Source: Gnetum montanum
Lineage: Eukaryota > Streptophyta > Gnetopsida > Gnetales > Gnetaceae
NCBI GenBank assembly: GCA_015680685.1
Contig: MNCI01002686.1
Location: 17,488-81,487, forward strand
Length of the DNA: 64,000 nt
Reading direction: 5' to 3'
In this document: one piece after another, positions 32,931 to 44,330 of the stretch
Layout of the letters: each line of letters opens with the position of its first letter
How positions within the stretch are numbered: the first letter of the stretch is position 1
Notes under the pieces: generated by a model
The model's input: the letters and a program-made list of their open reading frames with translations, nothing else
Database searches by the model: none
What the model was told of the DNA's origin: nothing
Position numbers and translations under genes: made by a program

Positions 32931-35900
32931 AAATAAATGCTAGAAAACTGAGAAAATCCATGTGAATAGTTTTAACCTCACAATCCATAGGCCTCACAAA
33001 GGATCTTGGACACCTTAGGCAGTTTGGTTGATCACTTAAGCACTTAAAAGGTCTATTACAGTGCATAATAAATTGAAATAAATAAAAGTGTATGAAATGA
33101 AAATATAGCATTGGATCAAGGATAAAGAGAGATGTATGAAATATGCAAAAAAGATAGCCAAAACAATCGCAAAACTTTGTTTTAAATCCTACAAAATATT
33201 ATAAACAAATAGATTCAAAGAATATAGATGAGAAGGCTTTAAAAGATCAATAATACAAAAATGGCATTGAAATCTAATGCAGGAAGCAAGGTGTATTCTA
33301 CACAAGTCTTTTGATTGATCTGCACTATAATAAATGTTGTTGCAAGTCTTTTCTTCTTTTAGTGATCTATGCTAAAAAGGCTACAAAAGGCTGTGGAATC
33401 TGCACTAATTTCTCTATTATTTGCTAAAACTATATCTCTCTTTTTGCGAGAAATTATCTTCTCTGTGTCAAAATGATTTGCCAAAAAAGTCTTGAAAATG
33501 ATGTAGAATTTAGTATAAATAAGCCTTCAATTTATTAGTCTAGTGTCAGTTACATTTCCATACACTTTTTGGAGCATTACATGATGTTTTTTTTGGTCAT
33601 TTATATGGACAAAAAGTGTAGTGTATGGGTCACCAAAATTTTTTAACTTTTATTTCATGTTTTGGTAGTGTATTTGGACTATTTTCATGGCATAGACTAT
33701 AGCATGTAAGCCACAAACATTTATGACATTTTGTGCTAAATTTGGTAGCATTTTTAACATTTTGGTCTAAATATGCTAGCATCAATGAAATTCATAGTGT
33801 GTGGGTTATAAATTTCATTTTACATATTAAAAATTATCCAAGAATTTATCAAAATAAGACCACAGGGCAAGATCTTTGATGGGAAAATAAGGTAATTATT
33901 TTTTCTCTTAATTTCCTATTAAATTACAATGCAAATTTTGGCTACCAAACTTTTCATTTACCACATGAATTTTCTTGAGGTGTTTCATTGGCTCCTCTTT
34001 GTTGATGTTTTGAGGATTGATCCAAGAGACATTAATAAAGAATGTGAAAAACTGTAGTAGATTCATCACCAATGCTCCCTCTCTAAACTTGATTTCTTAG
34101 TTATTGAATCATGCCAGGAATGCTCATTATGGTGAAATAAGATTGCAATGGGAGGAGAAAAAGTTGGGATGAGATGATGGCTACACTGGTTGTTAGAGAA
34201 TGATTACATGGACTAACAAAGAATTCCCCATGGGTTAACATCATGGTTATGGCATAGTGGTAACATATTTGATAACTAAGGATGTCCTTAGGCTTCATGC
34301 TTGGACTGATGGTCACTTGATGATGTTTAGAGTAACCAACACTTTGTCATAGGATTTGTTTTTGGCCACTTGGCTGTCTCCTTTTTGTTCTAGAGTCATT
34401 TGTTTCACCTTAGGGTACATTGGCCTCTTGGCTATCTTGGCAATTTTCTTTCCCATTTTTTTGTAGGGATGAAACCTTCATTGGGCTTTAATGCCAAGGC
34501 CTAATTTTGTTTCATTTTCTCACTGAATGAAATGTGTTACATTTAGTGAACTTGATGATTAAGCATGTCAAGAATGTTACATGGCCATGGTGTATGATTG
34601 TTGAACATTGGTTTTCATTATTAACAAGGTAAGGAAGGCTGAAGTTTGACTATGGGGTTATGGCTCAAAAGGGATAATGGAGATAATATAGGGTAAGCAT
34701 TGGTAACAAGGTCAAATAAGCTAGTCGAATCTCATCTATTAAGATCACTTAGTGAATCACTTTTTTGATGAATTAGACCTTTGCGATGAATTTAACTACA
34801 TCCTAAAAGCACAACTCTAAGAGTACAATAAAATAAGTCAAAAAATACTTGCTATTATAGAAGGTTACATGAAGCAACAAGCCATCATAGGCTACAACTA
34901 GCAAAATATGAGAGCTTTGTTTTCTTGATTTGTAGATTTATACAAAGTTTGTAGCATCTTGAGATGCCAAAAAGATATAAGGTCATGCAAAATTGCTTAT
35001 TATAGGCCATTAGAGTTGTCAATGTCACTCATTTGTCCAAACCTTTGAACAAATGCAAAGAAAAGCTAAGAGCAAACAAGTTAATGTTAGATATAACATG
35101 GTTTGGGGTGGAAATTGTTGAACTCAATGTGGATTAAGTATAGTCATATCCTGGTAAGATCATGTAAAGGTTTTAATGTCAACTTGGAGGGCTTTAGTGA
35201 TGTTTTAATCAATTAGAGATTTTAGCGAGGCACTTAATTTTAGGGTTTTTTCCTCACCATTATGGATTGAAATGGGGATTTTAACCAAGGAATCATTTGT
35301 GATGCTTCCAACTTCAAGGTCAAGAGTAGTCAGACCACTTCAAGGTATTAAGGCTATATGGTCAAAAGGTTTCCAAGCTTAAGGTTTTAAGTGTTCAAGT
35401 CATTTAAATGATTGACATCATCAGAAGGGTCTACTTTGACTTAAAGGCTAGTCAAATTGCTTCCTCGTCTTCCTAGATCAATCTTGCATGTCAACATAAG
35501 CACATCAAGTGGTATCTGCATGATATAATTATTAAAAGATGTTAAAATAATGCAAAATAATGTAATAATAAGGCATGATAAAACAAAATAAATTTAAAAA
35601 GGTAAATAAGGAAAAATAGGGCAACACAAATTTAAATGAGGTAGAAATAAAGTAAAATAAGGTAAAAACAAAGTGAAATAAGGTAAAATCAAAGTAAAGT
35701 GAGGTTAAAACAAAGTAGAATTTGGTGAACAAGGTTAAAACAAGGCCAAATAAGGCCAAAAATGTCATATAGTATTAATTAAATTTTTTTTTATCATCAC
35801 CTAACAAGCTAAGCTTTTTACTGGAATGGAAAAAACTAATATTGTAGTCTAAATATCATCCACACAAAAGAAAAACTTCTCCTAGGTGAAGAATGTTAAT

Positions 35901-37089
35901 CTTAACAATAAGACTCGAATTTTTAGAGATGAGAGCTTGGAAAAAATAGTATGAATCTAATACTATAATCTTTGAATAAAAATTACAAATTTTTAATTTT
36001 CCAAAAAAATGCTTAAGGAGAAGATCATATTCAAAATGATGCTCTTAATCTCACCAATTTGTACATGAGCATGAAGAAGGAAATAACATGTACTTAAAAG
36101 CTATGTGAATGGACAAACATCATGAAATCTATCCTCACAAGATGAAAGCTGATCAAAAGATGTTACATTGGATTTATGGTTCATAGTGCACCCTTGTAAT
36201 TTTGGTTTGATTTTGGTAGCTTTAAGTGAGGATAGGTCATTAAAAAATATGCTCCATTAGTAATTTTGGTTTGATTTTGGAAGCTTTGGTTTGGTTTCAA
36301 AATATGCTCCATTAGTATTGCCTTGGTAGTTGGATCTTGGATAATAGACATCTTTACACGTTGGGTAGAAAATATTCACTATGCTTGTTTGAGGAATATC
36401 AGATTGCCCAATAGGAAGATATAGCTAGCCTATGTAGTAGGCTTTTGAGTATTGACCAAAATCTGTGCTTTGATATTTCTCAAGCATGGAATTCATCCCT
36501 TTGCTTGGTAATATATATTGAACATGGATCAAGGCATACAACATTCTACAGTTGACTCCACTAACTCATTTTGTTTCTTAATTAAGATATCATCATTAGA
36601 GAAATTCACATCTAATTTTAAATTAAGGGCATAGTCATAATATGAGACTTGACTGCTCTATCCATAAAGGTTGAAATCATGCTAAATATATTCATCATCA
36701 ACCTTGCAAAAAAAAAAAAAAAAAACTTATTGCCTTTCAAATTGCAAAACCAAGATAATCCAAGATGTGTCATCTACACCAGAACTACTTACATTTGACT
36801 CCTCGCTATTAGATTCTAAGTCTTCATCCTCATTGTACCTACACCTATGCCTATGTCGCTATGTTTCTTATGACTCTCGTGATTTCTGTGTGTTTGTTTA
36901 TTCATTCCAACACTCTTTTTTTCTGTGGTTTGTGTCATGCCTATGCCATGAATCTTGATTGTTTGTTGGCCACTTACAATGAAATGAAGTTTCTGTACGA
37001 TTCAGAGCAAGTGAAGATAGGTAAGATTTTAATGCATAATGCAGACATTGAGAATAAGGCAAGAATAATACGAGGCAAGGCAAGGGGAC
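32931..37089. other. Unassigned AT-rich block between E4 and E5
   Basis: No gene or element could be named over 4.1 kb. Visible structure: an imperfect inverted repeat at 33558-33628, a 21-bp minisatellite at 35640-35765, a short tandem duplication around 36200-36320 (GGTTTGATTTTGG and ATATGCTCCATTAGTA repeated), and a poly-A run at 36705-36724. ORFs here are short and of biased composition. It may be old transposon sequence past recognition. Confidence 0.5.
35640..35765 (+). repeat. 21-bp minisatellite
   Basis: Consecutive degenerate units of 21 bp built on AAAGTRAAATAAGGTAAAA, three well aligned, followed by shorter variants (AAGGTTAAAAC, AAGGCCAAATAAGGCC). It produces a purine-rich strand and a biased minus-strand ORF (35532-35768) that should not be taken as coding. 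Confidence 0.65.
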
Positions 37090-37930
37090 CATTTGAATCA
37101 TGTTTTCCATAAGCTTTGATATCAAAGCAACCATGATATCAAGTATGCGATATCGCAGCCCAAGATGCGATATCATGAACTACTCCTAGGCTTATAAATA
37201 CAGCCTTAGGATCATGATTCAGGAGTATTTTTTAGAGCCAAGTATTGAAATTCTTGTAGTTTGTTCATTTGAGAGTTAGAATATTTTCCAAGTGCCCATA
37301 GTAGAAGGTCTAAGTGTAACAAGATCTTTATTCAAACATTGATGTACCTGAACATATCACTGTGTTTGCAATAAAGATAAGCTCTTGGATTCATCCTTGT
37401 AGCACTTAAGACTTTCTTTCTTATGCATTTATATATTGTGATTTCATGCAATTTGTGTTTAATGTTATTCATTTAGAAATTAATTTTGATTAATTAAGAA
37501 ACTAATTAAAATACACGAGCATGACCCCTTCGAACATACATATGACACTTGGTAGCTTAGAAATGATTAGCATTTGACAACTCAGTAGTGTTTACACAAA
37601 GTTTAGGATGTGTCTGGGAAGTGGGGATAGTTACTTGTGTTAGGCTAGATTAGACAATAGTTTACTTAGTAGTTAATTACTCTCACTTTTTTTCTTGTTT
37701 TAGGTGATCAAATTGATAAAACACAAAATAATAAAAATCTTATGCCTCAATCACACTTAACCATACCCTTGCATTTCACAAGTAAGACTGGGAAGACAAC
37801 GAACAGATAACATGAACTCATTATTTAGCTCTAGTGTACTTGGTAATTAAAGTCTATGAAATTCAAGTGGATCGCATGTGAACACTTATGATTCGTATGG
37901 TTGGGTGTAGGGATACCTTGTTGCTCATCA
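37090..37930 (+). repeat. E5 5' LTR
   Basis: About 841 bp. The start is decayed (TTTGAATCATG against TGATGAATCATG in the 3' LTR) and the end TGCTCATCA is at 37930. Four GATATC palindromes (37118, 37135, 37149, 37169) precede TATAAATA (37193-37200). AATAAA lies at 37370. The sequence parallels 46332-47156. Confidence 0.85.
37118..37200 (+). promoter_or_regulatory. E5 LTR promoter: GATATC cluster and TATA box
   Basis: GATATC occurs at 37118, 37135, 37149 and 37169, with TATAAATA at 37193. E1 LTRs have the same arrangement (one and three copies). In the E5 3' LTR the copies mostly read GATATT, a single C-to-T step away. The cluster is a candidate binding site; this is inferred from recurrence only. 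Confidence 0.5.
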
Positions 37931-37950
37931 TTGGTGCTATTGCTAAGGAC
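37931..37950 (+). promoter_or_regulatory. E5 primer binding site (decayed)
   Basis: TTGGTGCTATTGCTAAGGAC follows TCATCA at 37930. It has the same register as TTGGCACCATTGCCAGGGA of E1, with several transitions. Confidence 0.6.
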
Positions 37951-38096
37951 TTTAGTTCTATGTGCACTATCTAAACTTAGTGAAACTTAGTAACCTCATT
38001 GTTCAAATCTTAAGAGTCAAATCTTACAAAAAAAAATTATTATTACAACTAAATTAAATCTTAACTGCACACTGCATATAGATTCATTAATATAAA

Positions 38097-40640
38097 ATGT
38101 CTTCTTCTCACAAGAGCCTATCGCCACCCAAGGCAGACTAGGTGCCTTAACAATACTATGTGGTATATGCTCATCTAGATGACTATATACTAGACTTCAC
38201 CTTCATCTTACATCAAGCTGAAATGTTGCGGTGGTGCGATATGGAAGACAACATTGTGTTGCCACCAGATTGATCTATTCCAGCTATGCTTCAACTAATG
38301 CTTGCATGACATGGAATTCAACATCTTCACAGGGAGTATGAGATGTGGGATCCCAATTCAAGGGATTATCATCCCACTAAAGTACAAAGATTAAGGGATT
38401 ATTAGCTAGAGCACTAACATGAGCTTGTGAAGGGCAAAGGATTAAACACTTTTCCACCTCCGCTTGGCCCATTGGATGGAGGTGAACACTTCTTTGGGGG
38501 CTTTTCTTTTGGTGATACTCCTCTCTTTAACTTTGGTCAAGGGAACCTCAACTAGAATGTGCAATCCACAATTCATAATTTAGGTTTTGGTCAGAATGGA
38601 TCCAATGAAAGAAATGGATCTAGAGAAGCAAGTCATGATAAGGGGGCATATGAAGACCACGATCATGATTATGGTCACAATCATCGAAGAAAGGGTGATA
38701 GGCATCAACACAATGCAAGTTCTTATTCCTCTTCCCCTTCATCATCATCTTCTTTTTCATCTAGATTAAATCATGGTTGTAGAGGGCATGACCATGATGG
38801 ATGTGACTGACAGGACCAAAACAACAAAAGGGCCTATTGGAACAACCACGATCGAAGGCATTGGCAATCTAGGGAGACCCACTACCATGAAAGAAGGGTT
38901 AGTAGAGAACATCATAGGCACCATCACCATGGCCTTGATGAACCTCTAGTTGCATCTTAAAGCATGTTAAACATTGTAGAGGCCATGAGGATTCCAACAA
39001 GGCACATAAAGGATAGCAGAATAAAGAGGCTGGACATGAATAACATCCCTCAATTTGAGGGAGGCTACAATGCTAATATGCAAAATCATCTCCAAGCCTT
39101 CTAGGATGCATGTGCATTATAGAATATTGAGAATGACTAGCAAAATTTGAAATTATTTTCAAGGATACTCATTAAGGAAGCAGAAAATTAGTACTGGTAC
39201 TTAGAGCTAGAATCAATCTAATGGTGAAGTATGATGTTAGAATTGTTCAATGACAAATATAAAACATACTACTGAGTATCCAATCTAAGGAAGTAGATCC
39301 AAGGGTGGAAACAAGAAAACCATGAGCCCTTAGATGCCACTATCAGCCCATACTACTCTCTATTGCATAAGTGTCTCAGCCATGGATACTCTTAGCTTGA
39401 TCAACTCTGCCATATCATAGATGGATTACAGTCTGAAATAAGGAAAATTCTTGGAATCTATGCCCAAGGGAGATTGACAGAGTTAAGCACTCATTGGATC
39501 CAAAAGTTAATTGAGTAGGTAGTTAGGGAGGAGGGAGAATTGAGAAAGTGAGAAAGTGTAAAGGAATACAACAGGGATCCTTCTATCTGCAAAAGGAGGA
39601 TTTGATTTTGTGATAGTGAGGATGAGTTAACCAGAGNTGAGGATTTGATTTTGTGATAGTGAGGATGAGTTAACCAGAGATGAGGTGGCTAATTAGAAAA
39701 CCTTGCCACTCTAGAAATTGCAATCCAAAATCATAGTTAAGGTTGATCAATTATGGAACTCCATGGATAATAAGTTTCAAGTTTTCTTAAAAATTGTTGA
39801 AGAGTCCAAGGAGCAAAGTGGTGAGTGTGAGCACTGGAGATGTAAGGAAGTTGAATGTGCCATATTTAAGGGTAAGGGTAAGATGGCTGTGATAGAGATG
39901 GTTGTGGATAGAATCAGATGATGATGGTGGGTGTGACGTCTACCAATATGAACATCTGAATGGATGTTATCCAATTATATCACACTTGCAAGAATCTGGA
40001 GTGTATGCCTTACACCCATAACTGGCACAAAGGCAAACACCCAAAATATTGCCTTATCCACAAGGCAACTCTTAATAGTTCCACCAACCATAGTTTTACT
40101 ATCCAAGTGAAACTCCACCACAACCCTATGAATTATACTAGCAGTGGTAGCAACCACAATCATGGGTGTTAACATCTCCAAGATAATAGTACCCCTACTA
40201 GCAACTAGATACCTATGGTTATTATGTTCAGCAACATTTATCTCCATGTGACTCCTCTGGTCATGTTTCCACTTACCAACCTCACCACTATCCTCCTGAA
40301 GTGTACCAATTGCCCTATCCAAGGAGGGATGCCACCTGCTATTGTCATGCTCCTCCTATTCTTGCACCTACTCCTCCACCTCCTGCATAGCTACCACCTG
40401 CTCCATCCATGCAAGGTGAATTTCCTACCCAACCACAACAAAGAAATGCTACAAGGGTGGTTAATCTACAATAGGTTAACCAACCAAGAGGGTCGGAACT
40501 GTGATAAAAGAAAAGACCCTTCTTCCAACCTCGCATTCCACCGAAGCCCTCAAACACATCAGTGGTTGGTAGCCCTGCTCCTCCACCTTCCTCTACCTCA
40601 CTTTTATCCAAGTCCCCTTCAAACCAAAATTCTTCTTGAA
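38097..40640 (+). pseudogene. E5 gag
   Basis: Starts MSSSHKSLSPPK at ATG 38097. The N-terminal domain includes FILHQAEMLRWCDM and NIVLPPD (about 38205-38270) and DYHPTKVQRLRDY. 38600-38960 is a low-complexity linker rich in His, Asp and Ser (DHDHDYGHNHRR, then a Ser run). The central capsid-like part has QFEGGYNANMQNHLQAF (about 39050). The knuckle-like CDVYQYEHLNGCYP (about 39935) has lost its second Cys (Tyr). A Pro-rich linker leads to PSMQGEFPTQPQQRNATRVV (about 40405). An N at 39637 lies between two copies of a segment of about 40 bp. Multiple TAG stops. Confidence 0.75.
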
Positions 40641-41570
40641 TCCATACTATAATGTTGACCCATGCTGTATCTGATTGGATTCAAGCCAGTAACCTACCCA
40701 AGAAGTTAGCTAATCCTGAAAGTCCTTTAGTATATTTGCAAATTGTTGGGAATGAGCTTGTAAAGCTCTTGTTGACTCTAGTTCTAGTGTTAATCCAATC
40801 TTGCATGAGATGTACACTATGTGGAGCCTTCCTCCCTTGAAGAAGAGCAACATTAGGTTAGAGCTAGTAGACCAATCCATCACTATTCCATTAGGACTAG
40901 TAGAAGACATCGTGACCACCATTTGTGGGTGGTCATATCCTATAAACTTCCTAGTAATCAAGGTGCAAAACTGTAAGGGGGACTTCCCAATTATTATGGG
41001 AAGGGTGTGGTTATGGACATTAGAGATCTTTCCTTAGAGATATCTAAAGCAAATGGATTTACAAAGATCGAGAAGAAGAGGGTTCCATGTATTGCATACA
41101 ATTATTCAAAGTGTTATTGTTTGTAGAAGCTATGGTCAGTAAAGTGAACATCTATCTTTGCATGCAAGCAGTGTGCACCAAAAGCTAAAATCCAAAGATG
41201 TTTGTACATGGCAACCACAAAACAAGAAGGCACCCAATGGCTGATAACTGATTCTAGCAGTAGTACATTGTGCATGAAACCTACTAAGGGCCTCATGTGT
41301 GAATATGTTGCAAGTATGGATGAACACAAGCAAGTTCATCACTAGCTCTCTAAGGGAGTAAATGATGATATTAATTGGGGAGAGTTGGAGATTCCTAACA
41401 ATTTCAAATAAGAACCCCTTGAATTAAAGACATTATCGATTGAAATGAAGTAAGTGTTCTTGAAAAATGGAAGGTTAGTTATTATTAATGCCAAGCTTAC
41501 TGTAGGACAAAAGAAGATGTTGATGAAGGTTATGAAAAAATGATCAGCAACCTTTGCCTAGTCATGTTCT
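40641..41570 (+). pseudogene. E5 aspartic protease and pre-RT spacer
   Basis: IMLTHAVSDWIQASNLPKK (about 40645) leads to VYLQIVGNE, then a one-base frameshift near 40755. The active-site stretch reads KALVDSSSSVNPI, so the Asp-Ser-Gly triad has become Asp-Ser-Ser. HEMYTMWSLPPLKKSN.RLEL then LVEDIVTTICGWSYPINFL and GDFPIIMGRVWLW (40801-41037) complete the fold. The spacer to 41570 includes ELEIPNNFK and LKTLSIEMK segments found in E6. Confidence 0.7.
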
Positions 41571-42480
41571 GAGCCCATTGAAATAGATCCAAGAATATGC
41601 CAGGACTAGATATACACTGACCCCATCATTAAGTCAAAACAACAACCATAGTGGTGTTTGAATCCCAAATTAAAGTAGATTATAAAAGAGGAGATTGAGC
41701 AACTCCTAAAGATGGGATTCATCTACCTTGTTGCAAATAGTGAGTGGGTTAGTCCACTTGTGATCATGCCCAAGAAAGGAGGTAAATGGTGGGTGTGCAT
41801 CAACTTCTGGCTACTCAATATGGAAACTTTCAACAATCATTTTTCATTACCTTTTGTTCACCAAGTGCTAGACACCATCTTTGGGCATAGCTATTATAGC
41901 TTTCTGGATGGTTATAGTGGCTATAACCAAATCCGGATTGCACTAGAGGACTAGGCGAAGACAACTTTCACAAGTCCTTGGGGGACTTTTGCTTACCGTC
42001 AAATGCCATTCAGTCTATGTAATGCCCCAACTACATTTCAATGATTAGTCCTTAGCATTTTTCAACAAAAAATCAGTAGTCGGCTAGAAGTGTTCATGGA
42101 TGACTTTTCTACCTACAGAGCTATGTTCAAGTAGGTCTTGGACCTTCTTGAGTAGGTGTTGAGGAGATGTGTCAAAAAAAACCTTCAAATCAATTAGAAA
42201 AGGAGCCATCTTATGGTCTAAGAAGGCACAATCTTGGGGCATCGTATCTCAAAAGAAAGAATCAAGGTGGACCCTGAAAAGATAAGGATCATCCAAGGAA
42301 TAACCCATCAACCAGATATAGTTAAAAAAAGTGTGGTCATTCCTTAGTTATATTGGCTACTACTAGCACTTCATCAAGAATTTTTCCAAAATCACCAAGC
42401 CGTTGGTTGAATTAACAAAGAAAGATGCACAATTTGTTTGGACTCTTACATGTGAAACAACATTTCAATAATTGAAGTAG
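41571..42480 (+). pseudogene. E5 reverse transcriptase
   Basis: It copies element RNA into DNA. One frame runs from 41712 to about 42290: EWVSPLVIMPKKGGKWWVCI, FLDGYSGYNQI, TTFTSPWGTFAYRQMPFSL and the catalytic VFMDDF (YxDD equivalent, both Asp present). Six in-frame stops lie at 41952, 42042, 42132, 42153, 42195 and 42219. Four are TAG, and all fall where related elements have Gln, Arg or Trp. No frameshift is needed across this block, so the frame decayed mainly by point mutation. Confidence 0.85.
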
Positions 42481-42960
42481 AAGCTTGTTGAAACACCAAT
42501 TCTACAAGCACTTGATTGATCGAGGTTGTTTCATGTGATGACTAATGCATCAAATTATGCTTTGGGGGTAGTGCTTACATAACTGGATGATCAAAAATGT
42601 TCATATTATATTCATTGCACAAGTTGTAGTATCACAAGTGCACAACTAAACTACACCACCACAAAAAAAGAGTTGATGGTGGTGGTGTTTACCTTAGAAA
42701 AGATCAAGTACTATTTGCTTGGTTATAAAGTGTTCATGCACATAGATCATAGCACCATTTGGTTTTTAATGAATAAACCAACAGTGAGCCCCTATGTCAT
42801 ATGGTGGCTCATGATCTTATAAGAGTTCGATCTCACAATGGTAGATCGAAAGGATGTAAAAAATGTGATCACTAATCACTTATCACAGTTAAGATGGGAT
42901 GACAAGGAGAAAAAAGCCCATTATTTGATTAATTTCTTAATGACTCTCTCCTTGTAGGGG
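42481..42960 (+). pseudogene. E5 RNase H
   Basis: MTNASNYALGVVLT (42538) is the start motif DAS.YA.GAVL with Asp changed to Asn. YTTTKKELMVVVFTLEKIKYYLLG follows in two parts (42650-42725), where the catalytic Glu is retained in KKELM. HIDHSTIWFLMNKP (42740) holds the next Asp. It ends VITNHLSQL (42870), parallel to V.DHLSRL of active elements. Confidence 0.75.
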
Positions 42961-43019
42961 CTATTGATGCACAAATGCCTAATGAACCAAAATGGTATGA
43001 CATCATTCTCACTTATTTG

Positions 43020-44290
43020 CTCAAGAAAGAACTATTGCAAGGGCTGGAGACCTAAAAGAAACAATAGTTTCTTCATTAGGTTAACCATTTCATGAAATCA
43101 AAGGGAATCTTTACAAAGTATGTCCCAACAGCCTAGTACACTAGTGTATCCCTGACACAAATCAATTATTCATTCTCCAGGATGCTCATAAAGGCCCTTG
43201 TGGGGGCCATTACATTAGGAGACACACGACCATAAAAATCCTTATGGTAGGATATTACTAGCCAATAATCTTTAGGGATGCACAACAATTCATCCATGCT
43301 TGTGATCATTGTTAGAGGGATGGTGGAATGGCAGCTCGAATGGAGGGGTCGCAACAATGGATTCAGCCTCTTGAGCCATTCAATATTTGGAGCATTGACT
43401 TTATGGGTCCCATCTCACCTCTGTTAAATGGAAAGGCATATATAATAGTCATGGTTAACTATTGCATTAAGTGGGTAGAAGTAGCAACCGTCACCAACTA
43501 TACATCCAGTATTGCTACTCAGTTTGTACAACAGAATATCATAAATAGGTTCAATCTACCTCATGTATTAATCTCTAATAATGGAACTCATTTCATAGGT
43601 GCCACTTTCCAAAAACTTATGCAGTGCTTGGGGGTTGAGCACAAACTCACAACACCTTATCACCCTCAAGCCAATGGTCAAGCTGAGGTCACTATTTGAG
43701 AGATTACAAAAATTCTAATGCATACTATTAGCAAATAATAAAGGGACTAGAGCACCAAATTAAATGATTCCCTTTAGGCCTATCACTCCACATGGAAGCT
43801 TGCCATAGGTTATTCTTCCTATGAGCTCATGTACGGAAATCTACCAACACTGCCCATCCAATCTGAGCTTCATACACTCTCTACAGCCTATGACCTTAAC
43901 TTGGATCTAAGTCTAGCACAAAAAAAAAATGATTAATGAACCTCAACATGCTAGATGAAAATTGATTAATGGCCTTGTCATACAACAAAATGCAGAAGGC
44001 ATTCAACAATAAACACCATAACCTTAAAATAAGAAAACTCAAGTTTCAACCAGGAGATAGGTTCTCTACTAGAATCCTACACACATATCTCAATGAACTA
44101 AATTTCAAACATTGTGGGAAGGACCTTACATTATTGAAGAGACTTTGCCATCTAGGGCCATGATTATGCATAAACCTAATAGCCTAGACAAGAAGCAATT
44201 AGTCAACATCCAACAAATGAAACCTTTCCATGAGCCCAAGCCAACCAACTCAACAAACACCTCGCCAAATGGATAGCCATACTCAATCTT
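43020..44290 (+). pseudogene. E5 integrase
   Basis: It inserts cDNA into host DNA. The N-terminal zinc domain is at 43180-43330 (HKGPCGGHYI, then CDHC.RDGGMA). The core in 43328-43699 has FNIWSIDFMGP with the first catalytic Asp, LISNNGTHF with the second Asp replaced by Asn, and PQANGQAE with the catalytic Glu. A TGA (expected Arg codon) ends this ORF at 43700. The C-terminal part (FNNKHHNLKIRKLKFQPGDR, 43990-44060) lacks a chromodomain. It is inactive by both stops and active-site change. Confidence 0.8.
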
Positions 44291-44315
44291 TTGGATCTCC
44301 TCCTTCTAACTTAGT

Positions 44316-44330
44316 CATGGGGGAGATGGC
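44316..44330 (+). promoter_or_regulatory. E5 internal (post-pol) polypurine-like tract
   Basis: CATGGGGGAGATGG follows the integrase end. The same tract occurs in E1 (2636-2650), E2 (19630) and E6 (54007). The terminal tract of the same element is at 46325. Confidence 0.6.

Noticed and set aside
35086-35519. Possible small LTR starting TGTTAGATATAAC and ending before a Met-type PBS-like TGGTATCTGC (35510)
   Set aside because: No second copy, no matching terminal CA, and no gag or pol downstream; one short PBS-like match is expected by chance.
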